NCBI RefSeq assembly: GCF_000429985.1 | Contig: NZ_AUCX01000006.1 | Location: forward strand, 62,001 to 126,000 | Length of the DNA stretch: 64,000 bases | Origin: Maridesulfovibrio bastinii DSM 16055 | GTDB taxonomy: Bacteria; Desulfobacterota; Desulfovibrionia; Desulfovibrionales; Desulfovibrionaceae | Reading direction: 5' to 3' | In this document: in pieces, positions 48,131-58,995 of the stretch | Layout: each line of letters opens with the position of its first letter | How positions within the stretch are numbered: position 1 is the stretch's first letter | Notes under the pieces: generated by a model | The model's input: the letters and a program-made list of their open reading frames with translations, nothing else | What the model was told of the DNA's origin: nothing | Database searches by the model: none | Position numbers and translations under genes: made by a program

Positions 48131-49639
48131 TTAAGCACTAAAGCTTTTCTTGAATTCATCCAGAGCAGCTTTCAGCTTGCCCTCAACAGAATCGTCGATT
48201 TTACCCTTGGTCTGAATGTCCTCAAGAATATCCGCTTTTGCATTGCGAACGAACTCGATAAGTCCGTCTTCAAATTTGCGGACAGCGTCAACCGGGACAT
48301 CGTCCATGAAACCGCGAGTACCAGCGTAAAGAGATACGATCTGTTCGGGGAAGGTCATAGGCTTGTACTGGTCCTGCTTGAGCAGTTCGACCATACGTGC
48401 ACCACGGTTAAGTTTCTGCTGAGTGGATTTGTCAAGATCGGAACCGAAAGCAGCAAAAGCTGCAAGTTCACGATACTGAGCAAGGTCCAGACGCATAGTA
48501 CCTGCAACCTGCTTCATACCTTTAATCTGAGCAGCACCACCAACGCGGGAAACAGAGAGACCTACGTTAATAGCTGGACGGATACCGGCGTTGAAGAGGT
48601 TAGGCTCGAGGTAAACCTGACCATCGGTAATGGAGATAACGTTTGTAGGAATAAATGCAGAAACGTCACCGGCCTGAGTTTCAATGATAGGCAGAGCTGT
48701 CATGGAACCTGCACCCAGAGAATCGTTTACTTTACATGCACGTTCCAGCAGACGGGAGTGCAGGAAGAAAACGTCACCGGGGAAAGCTTCACGTCCCGGA
48801 GGACGACGAAGAAGCAGAGACATCTGTCTGTATGCAACAGCCTGTTTGGACAGGTCATCGTATACGATCAGAGCGTGCTTGCCGTTATCACGATAATGTT
48901 CTGCCATGGTGGCACCGGTGTATGCTGCAATAAACTGCAGAGGAGCCGGATCGGAAGCGGTTGCGGAAATAATGGTTGTGTATTCCATTGCGCCGTGCTT
49001 TTTGAGTACGTCGGCAACAAGTGCAACCGAAGCCTTCTTCTGACCGATGGCTACGTAGAAACAATGAATATCGGTATTCTTCTGAGCAAGAATTGCGTCA
49101 ATACAAACCGCGGTTTTACCAACCTGACGGTCACCGATGATAAGTTCGCGCTGTCCGCGTCCGATAGGAGTCATGGCGTCAATAGCTTTGATACCTGTTC
49201 CCATTGGTTCGTGAACGGACTTACGCTGTACGATACCGGGAGCTTTAAGCTCAACAGGACGCATCTCACTTCTGTCGATGGGTCCCAGTCCGTCCATAGG
49301 AGCACCGAGTGGGTCAACAACGCGGCCCATAACAGTGTCACCAACAGGTACGGAGAAGATCTGACCGGTACGTTTTACCGGGTCACCTTCTTTAATACCG
49401 GTGTCGTCACCAAGAAGAGCAACACCAACGTTGTCTTCTTCAAGGTTGAGAACCATTCCCATAAGGCCACCAGGAAACTCAAGGAGTTCCATGGCCATTG
49501 CGTTCTCAACACCATGAACACGAGCGATACCGTCACCAACGTAGAGGACGGTACCAGTTTCGCTCATCTCGACCTTGGATTCATAATTCTGAATCTGATC
49601 TTCAATGATCTTGCTGATTTCTTCCGCTTTAATCTGCAT
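48131..49639 (-). CDS. atpA: ATP synthase alpha subunit
   Basis: 502 residues. Non-catalytic nucleotide-binding subunit of F1. Walker [11 protein letters not shown], the arginine-finger region ([19 protein letters not shown]) and N-terminal [16 protein letters not shown] are standard. The start at 49639 matches the family; four codons more are open upstream. Four bases separate it from atpH. Confidence 0.98.
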   Translation of the reverse strand: MQIKAEEISKIIEDQIQNYESKVEMSETGTVLYVGDGIARVHGVENAMAMELLEFPGGLMGMVLNLEEDNVGVALLGDDTGIKEGDPVKRTGQIFSVPVGDTVMGRVVDPLGAPMDGLGPIDRSEMRPVELKAPGIVQRKSVHEPMGTGIKAIDAMTPIGRGQRELIIGDRQVGKTAVCIDAILAQKNTDIHCFYVAIGQKKASVALVADVLKKHGAMEYTTIISATASDPAPLQFIAAYTGATMAEHYRDNGKHALIVYDDLSKQAVAYRQMSLLLRRPPGREAFPGDVFFLHSRLLERACKVNDSLGAGSMTALPIIETQAGDVSAFIPTNVISITDGQVYLEPNLFNAGIRPAINVGLSVSRVGGAAQIKGMKQVAGTMRLDLAQYRELAAFAAFGSDLDKSTQQKLNRGARMVELLKQDQYKPMTFPEQIVSLYAGTRGFMDDVPVDAVRKFEDGLIEFVRNAKADILEDIQTKGKIDDSVEGKLKAALDEFKKSFSA

Positions 49640-49643
49640 GGCC

Positions 49644-50195
49644 CTACACACCCCTTTTAATCTGTTCTTTCATCATTTGCAGCTGTGCGCGAATGCTGGC
49701 ATCAAGAACCTTGTCTCCGACCTGGAGAACAACACCGCCGAGGATGTCCTTATCTATCTCAAAGTCCAGAACAAGTTTGTTCTTGAGCTGTTCTTCAAGA
49801 CGGTCCAGAATTTCCTTCTGACGTTTCTGGGTCAGTTTGATAGCAGTTACGAGCTTGCCGCGGACGACTCCTTGGGTAGCATCGAGCATTCCGGAATAAT
49901 CGCTAGCGATTGCAGGAATGCAGGAAAGCCTTTCCTTGTCGGCCAGTAGGCTGCAAAAGTTTTTTACCACAGGACCTGCCGAGGTCTTCTCAAGCAGTTT
50001 ATCAAGCACAGCCTTTTTTTCAGCTGCACTGAAAACGGGATTCTGGAAGAGCCTCAGGGCCTCCGGGGAATCTTCCAGTATCTGTGACAACTCGGTCAGT
50101 GCCTTACCATACGCCGCAAGGTCTGTCTCTCCCTGCTTCTGGCCAACAGAGAACAGCGCTCTGGCGTATCTGCGCGAGACTATGTTCCCGGTCAA
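49644..50195 (-). CDS. atpH: ATP synthase delta subunit
   Basis: 183 residues. Peripheral-stalk subunit joining F1 to b. N-terminal helical bundle ([11 protein letters not shown]) and C-terminal [19 protein letters not shown] are family hallmarks. Start overlaps the atpF stop by four bases. Confidence 0.95.
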   Translation of the reverse strand: MTGNIVSRRYARALFSVGQKQGETDLAAYGKALTELSQILEDSPEALRLFQNPVFSAAEKKAVLDKLLEKTSAGPVVKNFCSLLADKERLSCIPAIASDYSGMLDATQGVVRGKLVTAIKLTQKRQKEILDRLEEQLKNKLVLDFEIDKDILGGVVLQVGDKVLDASIRAQLQMMKEQIKRGV

Positions 50196-50767
50196 TTGAG
50201 CACCACCTTTGTTAAGTATTCATCCACAAGGTTTTCATGCTGAGTCTTGGTAAGCTTGCTCTGAACGATCTTTTCAGCGGCTTCAACGACCTTGTCGGCC
50301 AGTTCAGCACGCATTTCTTCCAAAGCAACAGCAGCTTCCTGTTCAGCAGAAACTTTAGCCTGAGATCTGATGACCTCAGCACTTTCCTCCGCCTTCTGGA
50401 TGATAGACTGTTTGATAGCCTCACCCTGTTCCTTGGCTTCGGCAAGAATTGCTTCTTTCTCCTGCTCAAGGTTGGCAATACTTTGCTCGACGTCCTGAAG
50501 TTTCTTTTCAGCAGTTTCTTTACGGGCCTGCAGATCATCAAGCTCCTGCTTGATACCTGCGCGACGGCCTTTGAAGAGTCCGGCGATCTTCGATCCCGCA
50601 AACTTGTAAATAACGCCTATAAAAAGAACCAGGTTGAGAACGCGTAAAGCGAAGTTGCCCCAGGGAATCGAGTGCTCCCCTTCTCCGCCGTGAGCTGCAA
50701 AAGCTACGGATGCTATTAAAAGCACGGAGAAGACGGTGCCTGCCATGATGATATTTTTCCGCTTCAA
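50192..50767 (-). CDS. atpF: ATP synthase b subunit
   Basis: 191 residues: a hydrophobic N-terminal segment that looks like a signal or extra helix (to about residue 25), a second membrane segment (about 36-60), then a long charged helix. Peripheral stalk of Fo. Together with the b'-like gene upstream it gives a b/b' heterodimer, as in photosynthetic and delta-type bacteria. The start is TTG at 50767, seven bases after a G run; the ATG seven codons later is an alternative. Confidence 0.9.
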   Translation of the reverse strand: MKRKNIIMAGTVFSVLLIASVAFAAHGGEGEHSIPWGNFALRVLNLVLFIGVIYKFAGSKIAGLFKGRRAGIKQELDDLQARKETAEKKLQDVEQSIANLEQEKEAILAEAKEQGEAIKQSIIQKAEESAEVIRSQAKVSAEQEAAVALEEMRAELADKVVEAAEKIVQSKLTKTQHENLVDEYLTKVVLN

Positions 50768-50797
50768 GGCTAAACCCCCCTTCGATATTGATTAGGC

Positions 50798-51214
50798 CTA
50801 GCCAAGAACCTTGGCTGTAACCTTTTGAGCAAACTCATCTACCTGTCCGGCAAGAGCTTTCATAGCTTCGCCTTTTTCGGATGAAAGTTCATTGCGTGCA
50901 GCCTTCATGGTTGCAGCAGCGTCCTTTCCGGCCACAGAAAGAATCTTCTGTTCTTCTTCCTGAGCCTGCACCTTGAATTCGCTGCGCAGTTCAAGACCCG
51001 CACGGCGAGCTTCATCGAGGGCTTTTTCATACCCTTTCATCTTGGAGTCCGCCTGTTCGGTGAACTGCTCAATCTTACCCATCTGTCCTTTCATGAGTTC
51101 GCCACGCCTCTTGATGATCTCACGAATGGGACCGAACATGAGGAAATTGAGAACCATAAGAGTGATGAGAAAGTTCGCCAATTGAATTAAAAAACTGTAA
51201 TCTAAATCAATCAT
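50798..51214 (-). CDS. ATP synthase b'-type subunit
   Basis: 138 residues: one N-terminal membrane helix (about 8-28) and a long amphipathic helix. Shorter than the downstream b and of b' type. First gene of the atp operon. GGGAG precedes the ATG. No a or c subunit gene follows or precedes, so Fo must be completed from another locus. Confidence 0.9.
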   Translation of the reverse strand: MIDLDYSFLIQLANFLITLMVLNFLMFGPIREIIKRRGELMKGQMGKIEQFTEQADSKMKGYEKALDEARRAGLELRSEFKVQAQEEEQKILSVAGKDAAATMKAARNELSSEKGEAMKALAGQVDEFAQKVTAKVLG

Positions 51215-51259
51215 GCCTGCTCCCGAAAAGGTTGTGAATTTTTGTCCAAAGTCAGTGGT

Positions 51260-51288
51260 GCATTAGCTAATTTACAGGGTTGTGTCAA
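51260..51288 (-). promoter_or_regulatory. Possible sigma-70-type promoter of the atp operon
   Basis: Minus strand TTGACA, 17 bases, TAATGC. The -35 and spacing are good, the -10 is poor. It would start transcription about 40 bases before the b' gene. Confidence 0.4.
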
Positions 51289-51356
51289 AGGCTTTTTCAC
51301 TTTTGGACGACTACTTTTGTCCCGTCAACCCTTGTAAATGCTGGCTTGTTAATTTT

Positions 51357-51725
51357 TTAACTAATTTCTTCTTTTTCCTCGTCGGTACTTTTCGGGACAC
51401 TTGAGGTCATAGTGACCTGCCCCTCAAGAACAGCTCCTTCCTCCACCATAAGTGTGGGGGTGACGAGGTTGCCCTGAAGATTTGCAGTTTTGTGGAGAAC
51501 AGCTTTTTCCTTTGAAAGGACTTCTCCTACAATTTTGCCACTCAAAATAAGCTGACCGACGTGAACAACTCCCTCAACGCAGGCATCTTTACCCACAACA
51601 AGAGTTCCTTCGGATTCAACTTCACCGTTAAAATTACCATCTATACGGACAGCACCCTGAAAATTCAGTTTTCCCTGATAATTGGTACCTGTCCCCAAAA
51701 AGGCATTAATTTCATCTCTCGCCAT
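51357..51725 (-). CDS. Bactofilin
   Basis: 122 residues with a central right-handed beta-helix of repeated Gly-Val-Ile/Leu turns (about 15-108) and short disordered ends, including the acidic tail STDEEKEEIS. Bactofilins polymerise without nucleotides and guide cell shape, stalks or peptidoglycan enzymes. It sits 54 bases after rodA, in line with a role in shape control, and 143 bases before the atp operon. Confidence 0.92.
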   Translation of the reverse strand: MARDEINAFLGTGTNYQGKLNFQGAVRIDGNFNGEVESEGTLVVGKDACVEGVVHVGQLILSGKIVGEVLSKEKAVLHKTANLQGNLVTPTLMVEEGAVLEGQVTMTSSVPKSTDEEKEEIS

Positions 51726-51779
51726 ATCCTAAACTCCTTCTCAACTACAGCCGGACTTACCTTTTTATAAAAATACGGC

Positions 51780-52895
51780 TCACCCTTGCTTGAAGACATA
51801 ACGCCTCATGGACACGTTCAACACAAGCCCTATGAGACAAAAATTTACTACTGTGGCACTGCCCCCGTAACTTACAAATGGCAACGGGATTCCTACTACC
51901 GGCATAAGTCCGAGGACCATACCCATATTAATCAGGATTTGCCAGAAAAAATAAAAGAATACGCCCGCTGCGAGAAAGCTTCCGAACAGGTCTTTGGCAT
52001 CTCTGGCGGTAACAACAATCTGGTATAAAAAAATGCAGAAAAGAGACAAAAGAGTAATTGCGCCTACAAATCCCCACTCCTCTCCGAACACGGCAATGGC
52101 AAAGTCTGTATGTTTTTCCGGAAGAAATCTGAGCTGGCTCTGGGTTCCGCCCATAAAGCCTTTACCCCAGAATCTTCCAGACCCAATAGCTATTTCAGAC
52201 TGAATGATGTGATAGCCCGATCCCAGAGGATCACTGGCGGGATTCATGAACGAAATGATACGTCTTTTCTGATAATCATGGAGAAAAAACCAGCCTGCCG
52301 GAATGATGCATGGAAAAGCAACGGCGAGGGATTTGAAGACTTTGCCTGTCAGCCCCCGGTAGAGAACCATTCCACCGAGTATCAGCAGAATGTTCAAACC
52401 TGACCCGAGGTCTGGCTGGAGTATGACAAGCCCTGCCGGAACAAGCCCCACTCCGACAACATAGGCAAGTTTTGTAAAATTTAACGGATCACTGTCACGG
52501 GAGAGTATTTTTGCCCCGATTATAAGAATGGTGATTTTGGCAAGCTCACTGGGCTGGAAGTTGAAAAAACCCAGATCAAGCCACCTTCTGGCTCCATAAA
52601 TAGTCTTCCCTGCAAAGGGAACAGCAATAAGAAGACACACTGTGACCCAGAACAGCGGCCAGGCAATAGTTTTAAGATGCCTGTAATCAAAGAGCATAAA
52701 AGTTATCATCCCGGCGAAGCCCATAAGTCCCCAGATCAACTGCTTCTGATAAAAAGAACTTACGCTTACCCCTTCCTCAAGACGGTATCCGCTGGCAGAA
52801 TACAAATTCATAACTCCCACCAGGAACAGCAGTGCAGCCAGTCCAAGCAGGACCCAGTTCATGTGGATTAAAAGTCTTCTATCTATGGGTGACAT
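51780..52895 (-). CDS. rodA: Rod shape protein RodA (SEDS glycosyltransferase)
   Basis: 371 residues, ten membrane helices. Peptidoglycan polymerase of the elongasome, partner of PBP2. SEDS blocks: YGARRWLDLGFFNFQPSE, AKHTDFAIAVFGEEWG-like region (LPEKHTDFAIAVFGEEWG) and PFVSYGGSATVVN. Fifteen bases after mrdA. Confidence 0.96.
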   Translation of the reverse strand: MSPIDRRLLIHMNWVLLGLAALLFLVGVMNLYSASGYRLEEGVSVSSFYQKQLIWGLMGFAGMITFMLFDYRHLKTIAWPLFWVTVCLLIAVPFAGKTIYGARRWLDLGFFNFQPSELAKITILIIGAKILSRDSDPLNFTKLAYVVGVGLVPAGLVILQPDLGSGLNILLILGGMVLYRGLTGKVFKSLAVAFPCIIPAGWFFLHDYQKRRIISFMNPASDPLGSGYHIIQSEIAIGSGRFWGKGFMGGTQSQLRFLPEKHTDFAIAVFGEEWGFVGAITLLSLFCIFLYQIVVTARDAKDLFGSFLAAGVFFYFFWQILINMGMVLGLMPVVGIPLPFVSYGGSATVVNFCLIGLVLNVSMRRYVFKQG

Positions 52896-52910
52896 TTTAT
52901 ATCCGTAACT

Positions 52911-54734
52911 CTAACTTTTAGTTTTATTTTCTTCTGCATTTTCACCCTTTATCGGGGGAAAAAGATAATTGTACATAGCCTTTACGATTGGCCCTGCTCC
53001 GGAACCGCCATGCTGGCCGTGCTCAACCAGACATACCACCACATATTTTTTATCCCCGCGTTCACCGAAAGAGGCCATCCACGCATGATCCCTGTATTTG
53101 TAGGGAATCTCACTATCCTTCATTTTTTTTATTTCATCAGTTAATTTTACCACCTGTGCGGTACCTGTTTTACCACCAAGAATAACATCCGGGCGGCGCA
53201 GCCTGCGGGCTGTTCCATGAGCACCTTCAACAGTATGGATCATTGCATCCTTTATTATAGCCAACTGATCTTTACTTAATGGTATTTTCGATTGAACCTC
53301 GGCAGGTTCACCTTTGAGCAGTTGAGGTCTTAAAAGTTTGCCGCCATTTATGATGGAAGCAATAAATCTGGTAACCTGCAACGGTGATACGAGAACATAT
53401 CCCTGACCAATAGCCATATTAAGGTTTTCACCCGGATGCCAGATGTCATGGAAACGTTTTCTTTTCCATTCACGCGTGGGTATAAGGCCAGCTTTTTCAT
53501 GGGGAAGAGAAATTCCGGTCCGCTGTCCGAATCCGCAGGCCTTGGCAAATTCGCTCATGCGATCTACTCCAAGGCGCATTCCTACTTTATAAAAATATAC
53601 GTCACACGATTCAGTCAGGGCCTTTTTAAGATCAACATCACCATGCCCCCATTTTTTCCAGTCCCTAAAAACATAATTTCCAAGCTTTAAAAAACCGGGA
53701 CAAAAGAGAGTTTCTTTCGGGTCGAGCATATTGTTGTGCAATCCACAACCGGCAATGGCTAGTTTAAATACTGATCCTGGCGGATATACACTCTGTATAA
53801 CCCTGTTCTGCAAGGGATGCATGGGATCATCTCTCAGAGTCTTCCACTCTTTGGTGCTCAATCCGGTAACAAATGAATTGCTGTCGTAGGAAGGAGAGCT
53901 GACAAAGGCCAGAATCTGCCCGTTATCAGCATCCATTACCACCACGGCCCCGGCTTTACCTTTGAAAAGTTTCCCACCGAGTTCCTGAAGTCCAAGATCA
54001 ATTGAAAGATCAATATCTTCACCGGCAACCGGATTTTTCAATATCCTCTGCTCAAGTTTACGCCCGGTCGCGTCAACTTCACTCTGACGCTTGCCCTTGA
54101 TACCCCGGAAACGCTTTTCCAGAACAGTTTCAAGTCCCTGCTTGCCGACAAAATCACCTACGGAAAGATCATGATCTTTCTCAAGTTCTTCTTCGTCAAC
54201 TTCGGCCACATAGCCAAGGACATGAGCAAGCAGCTTGCCGTATTTGTATTTTCTTCTCGGCCGGACAACAATCTCAAGTCCCGGCCAATGGAGTGAATTG
54301 GCTTCGATCAGCGCAACCTGTTCAAAACTGAGATTAGGAACCAGAATTAGAGGTTCAAAAGGTTTGATGCGCTTCTTTTTCTTTTTGAAAACAGATTTGA
54401 TCTTGCCAATATCCACTCCGGTCCATTCGGAGACTTTTTTGAAAGTGGAATCAAAGTCCTTGCAGTCTTCACGGACAATGCCAAGAGCATAAGCCGGTTC
54501 ATTCACGGCAAGAAGATATCCGTTACGATCCCTTATCAAACCTCTGGGAGCGTAAAGCTGATCCTGCCTAAGCTGGTTATTGCGGGCCTGTTCCGCAAAA
54601 TAGCTTCCTTTGTGGATCTGCAAATACCAGAAACGAAGAGCGAAGACACAAAAAAGGAGAAGGATTAAAGCCTGAAGGATAATCAGGCCGATCTTCGGAG
54701 GTTGCTGAGTTTTGGACTCATACAGGTGGTTCAT
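52911..54734 (-). CDS. mrdA: Penicillin-binding protein 2 (elongasome transpeptidase)
   Basis: 607 residues. N-terminal anchor helix (about 14-34), pedestal domain, and transpeptidase domain with SxxK active site (PPGSVFKLA), SCD (TESCDVYFY) and KTG (GGKTGTAQVVK). Cross-links peptidoglycan in lateral wall growth. Its start overlaps the mreD stop by 17 bases. Confidence 0.96.
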   Translation of the reverse strand: MNHLYESKTQQPPKIGLIILQALILLLFCVFALRFWYLQIHKGSYFAEQARNNQLRQDQLYAPRGLIRDRNGYLLAVNEPAYALGIVREDCKDFDSTFKKVSEWTGVDIGKIKSVFKKKKKRIKPFEPLILVPNLSFEQVALIEANSLHWPGLEIVVRPRRKYKYGKLLAHVLGYVAEVDEEELEKDHDLSVGDFVGKQGLETVLEKRFRGIKGKRQSEVDATGRKLEQRILKNPVAGEDIDLSIDLGLQELGGKLFKGKAGAVVVMDADNGQILAFVSSPSYDSNSFVTGLSTKEWKTLRDDPMHPLQNRVIQSVYPPGSVFKLAIAGCGLHNNMLDPKETLFCPGFLKLGNYVFRDWKKWGHGDVDLKKALTESCDVYFYKVGMRLGVDRMSEFAKACGFGQRTGISLPHEKAGLIPTREWKRKRFHDIWHPGENLNMAIGQGYVLVSPLQVTRFIASIINGGKLLRPQLLKGEPAEVQSKIPLSKDQLAIIKDAMIHTVEGAHGTARRLRRPDVILGGKTGTAQVVKLTDEIKKMKDSEIPYKYRDHAWMASFGERGDKKYVVVCLVEHGQHGGSGAGPIVKAMYNYLFPPIKGENAEENKTKS

Positions 54735-55185
54735 TTTTCAACCGCTCCGGATAAAAAAGTTTTATCAGCAGCCAGACCACAGGGAAGAACAATCCTTGAA
54801 GGATTCCTTCAGCCACATAACGGTCCGCTGCCCCGCTGAGGTCTGCAAGCATAGCGATTATTCCGATTAGAACCGGGTGCATTACACCGATGGCCACACC
54901 GCATAAAACTGTAAACATGAAGCTCTGCACATCAAAAAACATAATTCCGCAACGATACAAAGCATAAATAAGCAGATATGAAATAATAGCGTAACCAAAA
55001 GGAAGTGTTCCGCAGCCTTCTTCAATCAGAACCCAGATGACCGCCATCCACAGCGCCTGAGTATTTTTTTCTCTTTGCAGGCAAAAAAGTATGCTCGGAG
55101 CAAGAAAGTCAACGCCGGGAACAAAACTCTGCATCCAGATTGCTACAACTGCGAAACCTGCCCACCATATAAAAGCAAGCATCAC
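54718..55185 (-). CDS. mreD: Rod shape-determining protein MreD
   Basis: 155 residues with five membrane helices; weakly conserved sequence, recognised mainly by size, topology and position between mreC and mrdA. Overlaps mreC by four bases (ATGA) and mrdA by 17. Confidence 0.85.
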   Translation of the reverse strand: MMLAFIWWAGFAVVAIWMQSFVPGVDFLAPSILFCLQREKNTQALWMAVIWVLIEEGCGTLPFGYAIISYLLIYALYRCGIMFFDVQSFMFTVLCGVAIGVMHPVLIGIIAMLADLSGAADRYVAEGILQGLFFPVVWLLIKLFYPERLKNEPPV

Positions 55186-56036
55186 TGCTCTCCAGAGGCA
55201 GATGTGGAATTTGTAGCTGCTGCAACATCCTTGCGAACCAGCAGAACTGCTTCCAGATTATGAATATCTACAAGCGGTTCGGCCTGAACTTTCAGAAAAA
55301 GGGAAATATCCGATCGTTCAACCGAAGTAACCCGTGCAACAGGAAGTCCGGGGGGAAAAATTCCAGCGAGACCCGAGGTTATAAGGATTTCACCTTTATC
55401 CACCATAGCGTTCAGCTTCATGTATTTAAGCTGAAGCATGCGTCCGTCTCCACCGCCGATCAGAAGTCCGGAAGCACGATGGGATTGTCCGCGAACAGAT
55501 ATGCGGCTGTTGGGGTCGGTAACAAGGAGAACGTTGGAAGCACTCAGACCAGTCTGCATAACCCTCCCGACAACTCCGTAAGGAGTCATTATCGGGATAT
55601 CATCATGCACGCCGGACATTTGCCCCTTATCAATTACAATGGAATTCAGAGCCGCAGAAGGCCCCATGCGGTGAGTGATAACTCTTGCGGCATCAACATT
55701 CCATCCTTCAACGGGAGGAAAAGCCAGAAGACCTGCAAGCCTGTCGGCCTCTTTGGCTTTTTCTTTAAGGCTGATAATTTCAAGACGCATAAAATCATTC
55801 TGAGAACTCAGAAGATCGTTTTCCTGCTTAAGTCCGACAAGATATATGTATCTGTTCCAAAAATCTGAAATTTCGTCAGAGGCCCATTGACCGGGCACCA
55901 CGATCCACTTGACGGCCTCCAGACCGGTGAAAGTCGCAATACGGTCCAGCTGTCCGGTTCGCAGGTTCCACGAGTACAGACTTAAATATATAAACAGAGC
56001 TGCTAAAAGCCCTAAAGCCGTCTTTTTAAGCCTCAC
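55182..56036 (-). CDS. mreC: Rod shape-determining protein MreC
   Basis: 284 residues: membrane helix near the N-terminus, coiled coil (about 70-105), and a periplasmic beta domain (VIDKGQMSGVHDD, PYGVVGRVM, ITSGLAGIFPPGLPVARV). Scaffolds PBP2 activation. GTG start with GAGG upstream. 147 bases after mreB, with a hairpin in the gap. Confidence 0.95.
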   Translation of the reverse strand: MRLKKTALGLLAALFIYLSLYSWNLRTGQLDRIATFTGLEAVKWIVVPGQWASDEISDFWNRYIYLVGLKQENDLLSSQNDFMRLEIISLKEKAKEADRLAGLLAFPPVEGWNVDAARVITHRMGPSAALNSIVIDKGQMSGVHDDIPIMTPYGVVGRVMQTGLSASNVLLVTDPNSRISVRGQSHRASGLLIGGGDGRMLQLKYMKLNAMVDKGEILITSGLAGIFPPGLPVARVTSVERSDISLFLKVQAEPLVDIHNLEAVLLVRKDVAAATNSTSASGEQ

Positions 56037-56067
56037 GCGACAACCTCAAGCATTAAAAAATGAATCC

Positions 56068-56099
56068 GGGATATTATGCTGTGAGCAGCATTATATCCC
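56068..56099 (-). repeat. Hairpin between mreB and mreC
   Basis: GGGATATNATGCTG/CAGCATNATATCCC with one mismatch and a 4-base loop. No T run. May lower expression of mreC onward relative to mreB, or protect mreB mRNA. Confidence 0.55.
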
Positions 56100-56183
56100 T
56101 GAAATATAGAATTTAAGGCCGTAAAAAGGCGGCGCAGAACCGAATTCTCCACCGCCCTGTCAAAACAAATATACGGAAACAAG

Positions 56184-57260
<1,077 letters not shown>

Positions 57261-57470
57261 TTATATTGATTATCACTATTCTGCTTTTCCCACTCAGTTG
57301 CGGAAATGCTAAGCAGACAACTAACAGAAGAACAAACAGCAGGCAACATATTAGAAAATTATCTAATTCTAGGTACTACTGATTTCGAAATTGTTGTCGT
57401 GATATCTTTTCCTGAGGATATTATCTTTAATAACCATTTAATCAACCCCTAATATCACTAAAATTAACAA

Positions 57471-58454
57471 ATGTACTATTATTACGGATTAGCAGCCAGA
57501 CTCAGACAGAAGTTCGGGGAAAGAGTTCAGAAAGTTCCCCTTGATGCAGGTTTCTCATGCCCCAACAGGGACGGTAAAATATCAGCAAACGGCTGTATAT
57601 TCTGCAATCCTGAAGGCTCCGGTTCGGGAATGCTTTCAGAGGGAATACCACTTTCCGAGCAATGGAATTTATGGATTGAAAAAATTTCCAAAAGATACAG
57701 TGCCAGACTCTTTCTGGCTTATCTGCAATCATATTCGAACACTTACGGTCCCCTTGAAAAACTGAAATCTGTTCTGGATGAGATTTCACAACTTGAGGGA
57801 ATTGCTGGTCTTTGTCTGGGGACAAGACCCGACTGTGTTGATGCGGACAAACTTAAAGCAATAAAAGACACCGGATTATCGGAAATCTGGCTGGATTTGG
57901 GACTACAAAGTTCCAATGACGAAACCCTAAAAAAAATAAACAGAGGTCACGACAGTGCTGCTTTTGCAAAATCTGTCGAACTTGCCCACTCGCATGGGCT
58001 CGAAGTCTGCGCCCACGTTATTGCAGGGCTTCCCGGCGAGGATGAAGAAGATTTCATAAAATCAGTAAGATTCATAAATACGCTCCCGGTATCAGGAATA
58101 AAGTTTCACAATCTTTACGTTTGCAAAAATACAACGCTCGAAAAAATGTACCGCGCTGGAAGTTATGAACCATGGACCCGTGAGAGATATGTTCAGGCTT
58201 TTGTGCGGGCCATCACCTTTCTGCGTCAGGATATAGTTGTTCACCGGATAAGCGCCGACCCTGTTCCGGGAGAGCTGGTCAGTCCAGACTGGTCTGAGGA
58301 CAAAAGAACAACCCACCTTGCCATCAATGAAAATATGGAAAAAAATGATCTCTGGCAGGGGTGTGCACTTAAAGGAAGCCGCTCCCAGCCGCCGGACTGG
58401 TTCTGGCCGGAATCATTTCCACCAAAAATGATCATCAATAAAACAGGATTTTAA
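57471..58454 (+). CDS. Radical-SAM protein, YhcC/TIGR01212 type
   Basis: 327 residues. N-terminal cysteine cluster CPNRDGKISANGCIFC binds the 4Fe-4S centre; LDLGLQSSNDETLKKINRGH and HVIAGLPGEDEEDF are the SAM-binding TIM-barrel blocks of the YhcC family. Members are linked to tRNA or nucleotide modification, but the reaction of this one is not known. No ribosome binding site is obvious before the ATG. One base separates it from the alkyl-transferase gene. Confidence 0.9.
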   Translation: MYYYYGLAARLRQKFGERVQKVPLDAGFSCPNRDGKISANGCIFCNPEGSGSGMLSEGIPLSEQWNLWIEKISKRYSARLFLAYLQSYSNTYGPLEKLKSVLDEISQLEGIAGLCLGTRPDCVDADKLKAIKDTGLSEIWLDLGLQSSNDETLKKINRGHDSAAFAKSVELAHSHGLEVCAHVIAGLPGEDEEDFIKSVRFINTLPVSGIKFHNLYVCKNTTLEKMYRAGSYEPWTRERYVQAFVRAITFLRQDIVVHRISADPVPGELVSPDWSEDKRTTHLAINENMEKNDLWQGCALKGSRSQPPDWFWPESFPPKMIINKTGF

Positions 58455-58455
58455 T

Positions 58456-58932
58456 ATGGATCGAATTTTACAGGCAGCATCAGGGAGAATTTTCCTTAGA
58501 ATCACGCTTAAAAATGAAAAGGTTACTTCCATCAATCTTGATTGGAACAATGACAGCCATGTCATCTCCATGAATCCTGAAACTGAAAAAATCCAGAAAG
58601 CCCTGGACGACTACACCTCAGGAAAAAAAGTAAGCTGGCCTGAGTTTGAATTCGACTTCTCCGGCCTTAGCGAATTCAGAAAGAAAGTGCTCCAAACACT
58701 CTATCGTGAAGTTGGCTGGGGAAGTTCCATAAGCTACGGGGGGCTGGCAGCCCTTGCAGGATCACCCCGAGCAGCCAGAGCTGTGGGTGGAGCCATGGCA
58801 GCAAATCCTTTCCCATTGATCATTCCCTGCCACAGAGTCCTTGGGTCAGACAGGAGTCTGACCGGATTTAGTGGAACAGGAATAGAAATGAAAAAATATC
58901 TTCTGCACCTTGAGGGAATTGGCTGTAAATAA
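58456..58932 (+). CDS. ogt: Methylated-DNA-protein-cysteine methyltransferase
   Basis: 158 residues. Suicide repair of O6-alkylguanine. C-terminal domain is intact: YGGLAALAGSPRAARAVGGA (DNA-binding helix) and active-site LIIPCHRVLG. The N-terminal half is short and without the Ada metal site. AGGA precedes the ATG. Operon with the radical-SAM gene. Confidence 0.93.
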   Translation: MDRILQAASGRIFLRITLKNEKVTSINLDWNNDSHVISMNPETEKIQKALDDYTSGKKVSWPEFEFDFSGLSEFRKKVLQTLYREVGWGSSISYGGLAALAGSPRAARAVGGAMAANPFPLIIPCHRVLGSDRSLTGFSGTGIEMKKYLLHLEGIGCK

Positions 58933-58941
58933 AAGTAAAAA

Positions 58942-58969
58942 GTCCGCGACTCAGGGGAGAATCGCGGAC
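58942..58969. terminator. Terminator between ogt and pstA
   Basis: GTCCGCGA/TCGCGGAC stem with a 12-base loop, A-rich on both sides; serves the convergent pair. Confidence 0.75.
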
Positions 58970-58995
58970 CTATAAAAAAACAGCCGTATCAACTT

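Noticed and set aside
48758-49660. 300-residue open frame antisense to atpA
   Set aside because: Shadow of the highly conserved alpha-subunit gene; no ribosome binding site and no recognisable protein character.
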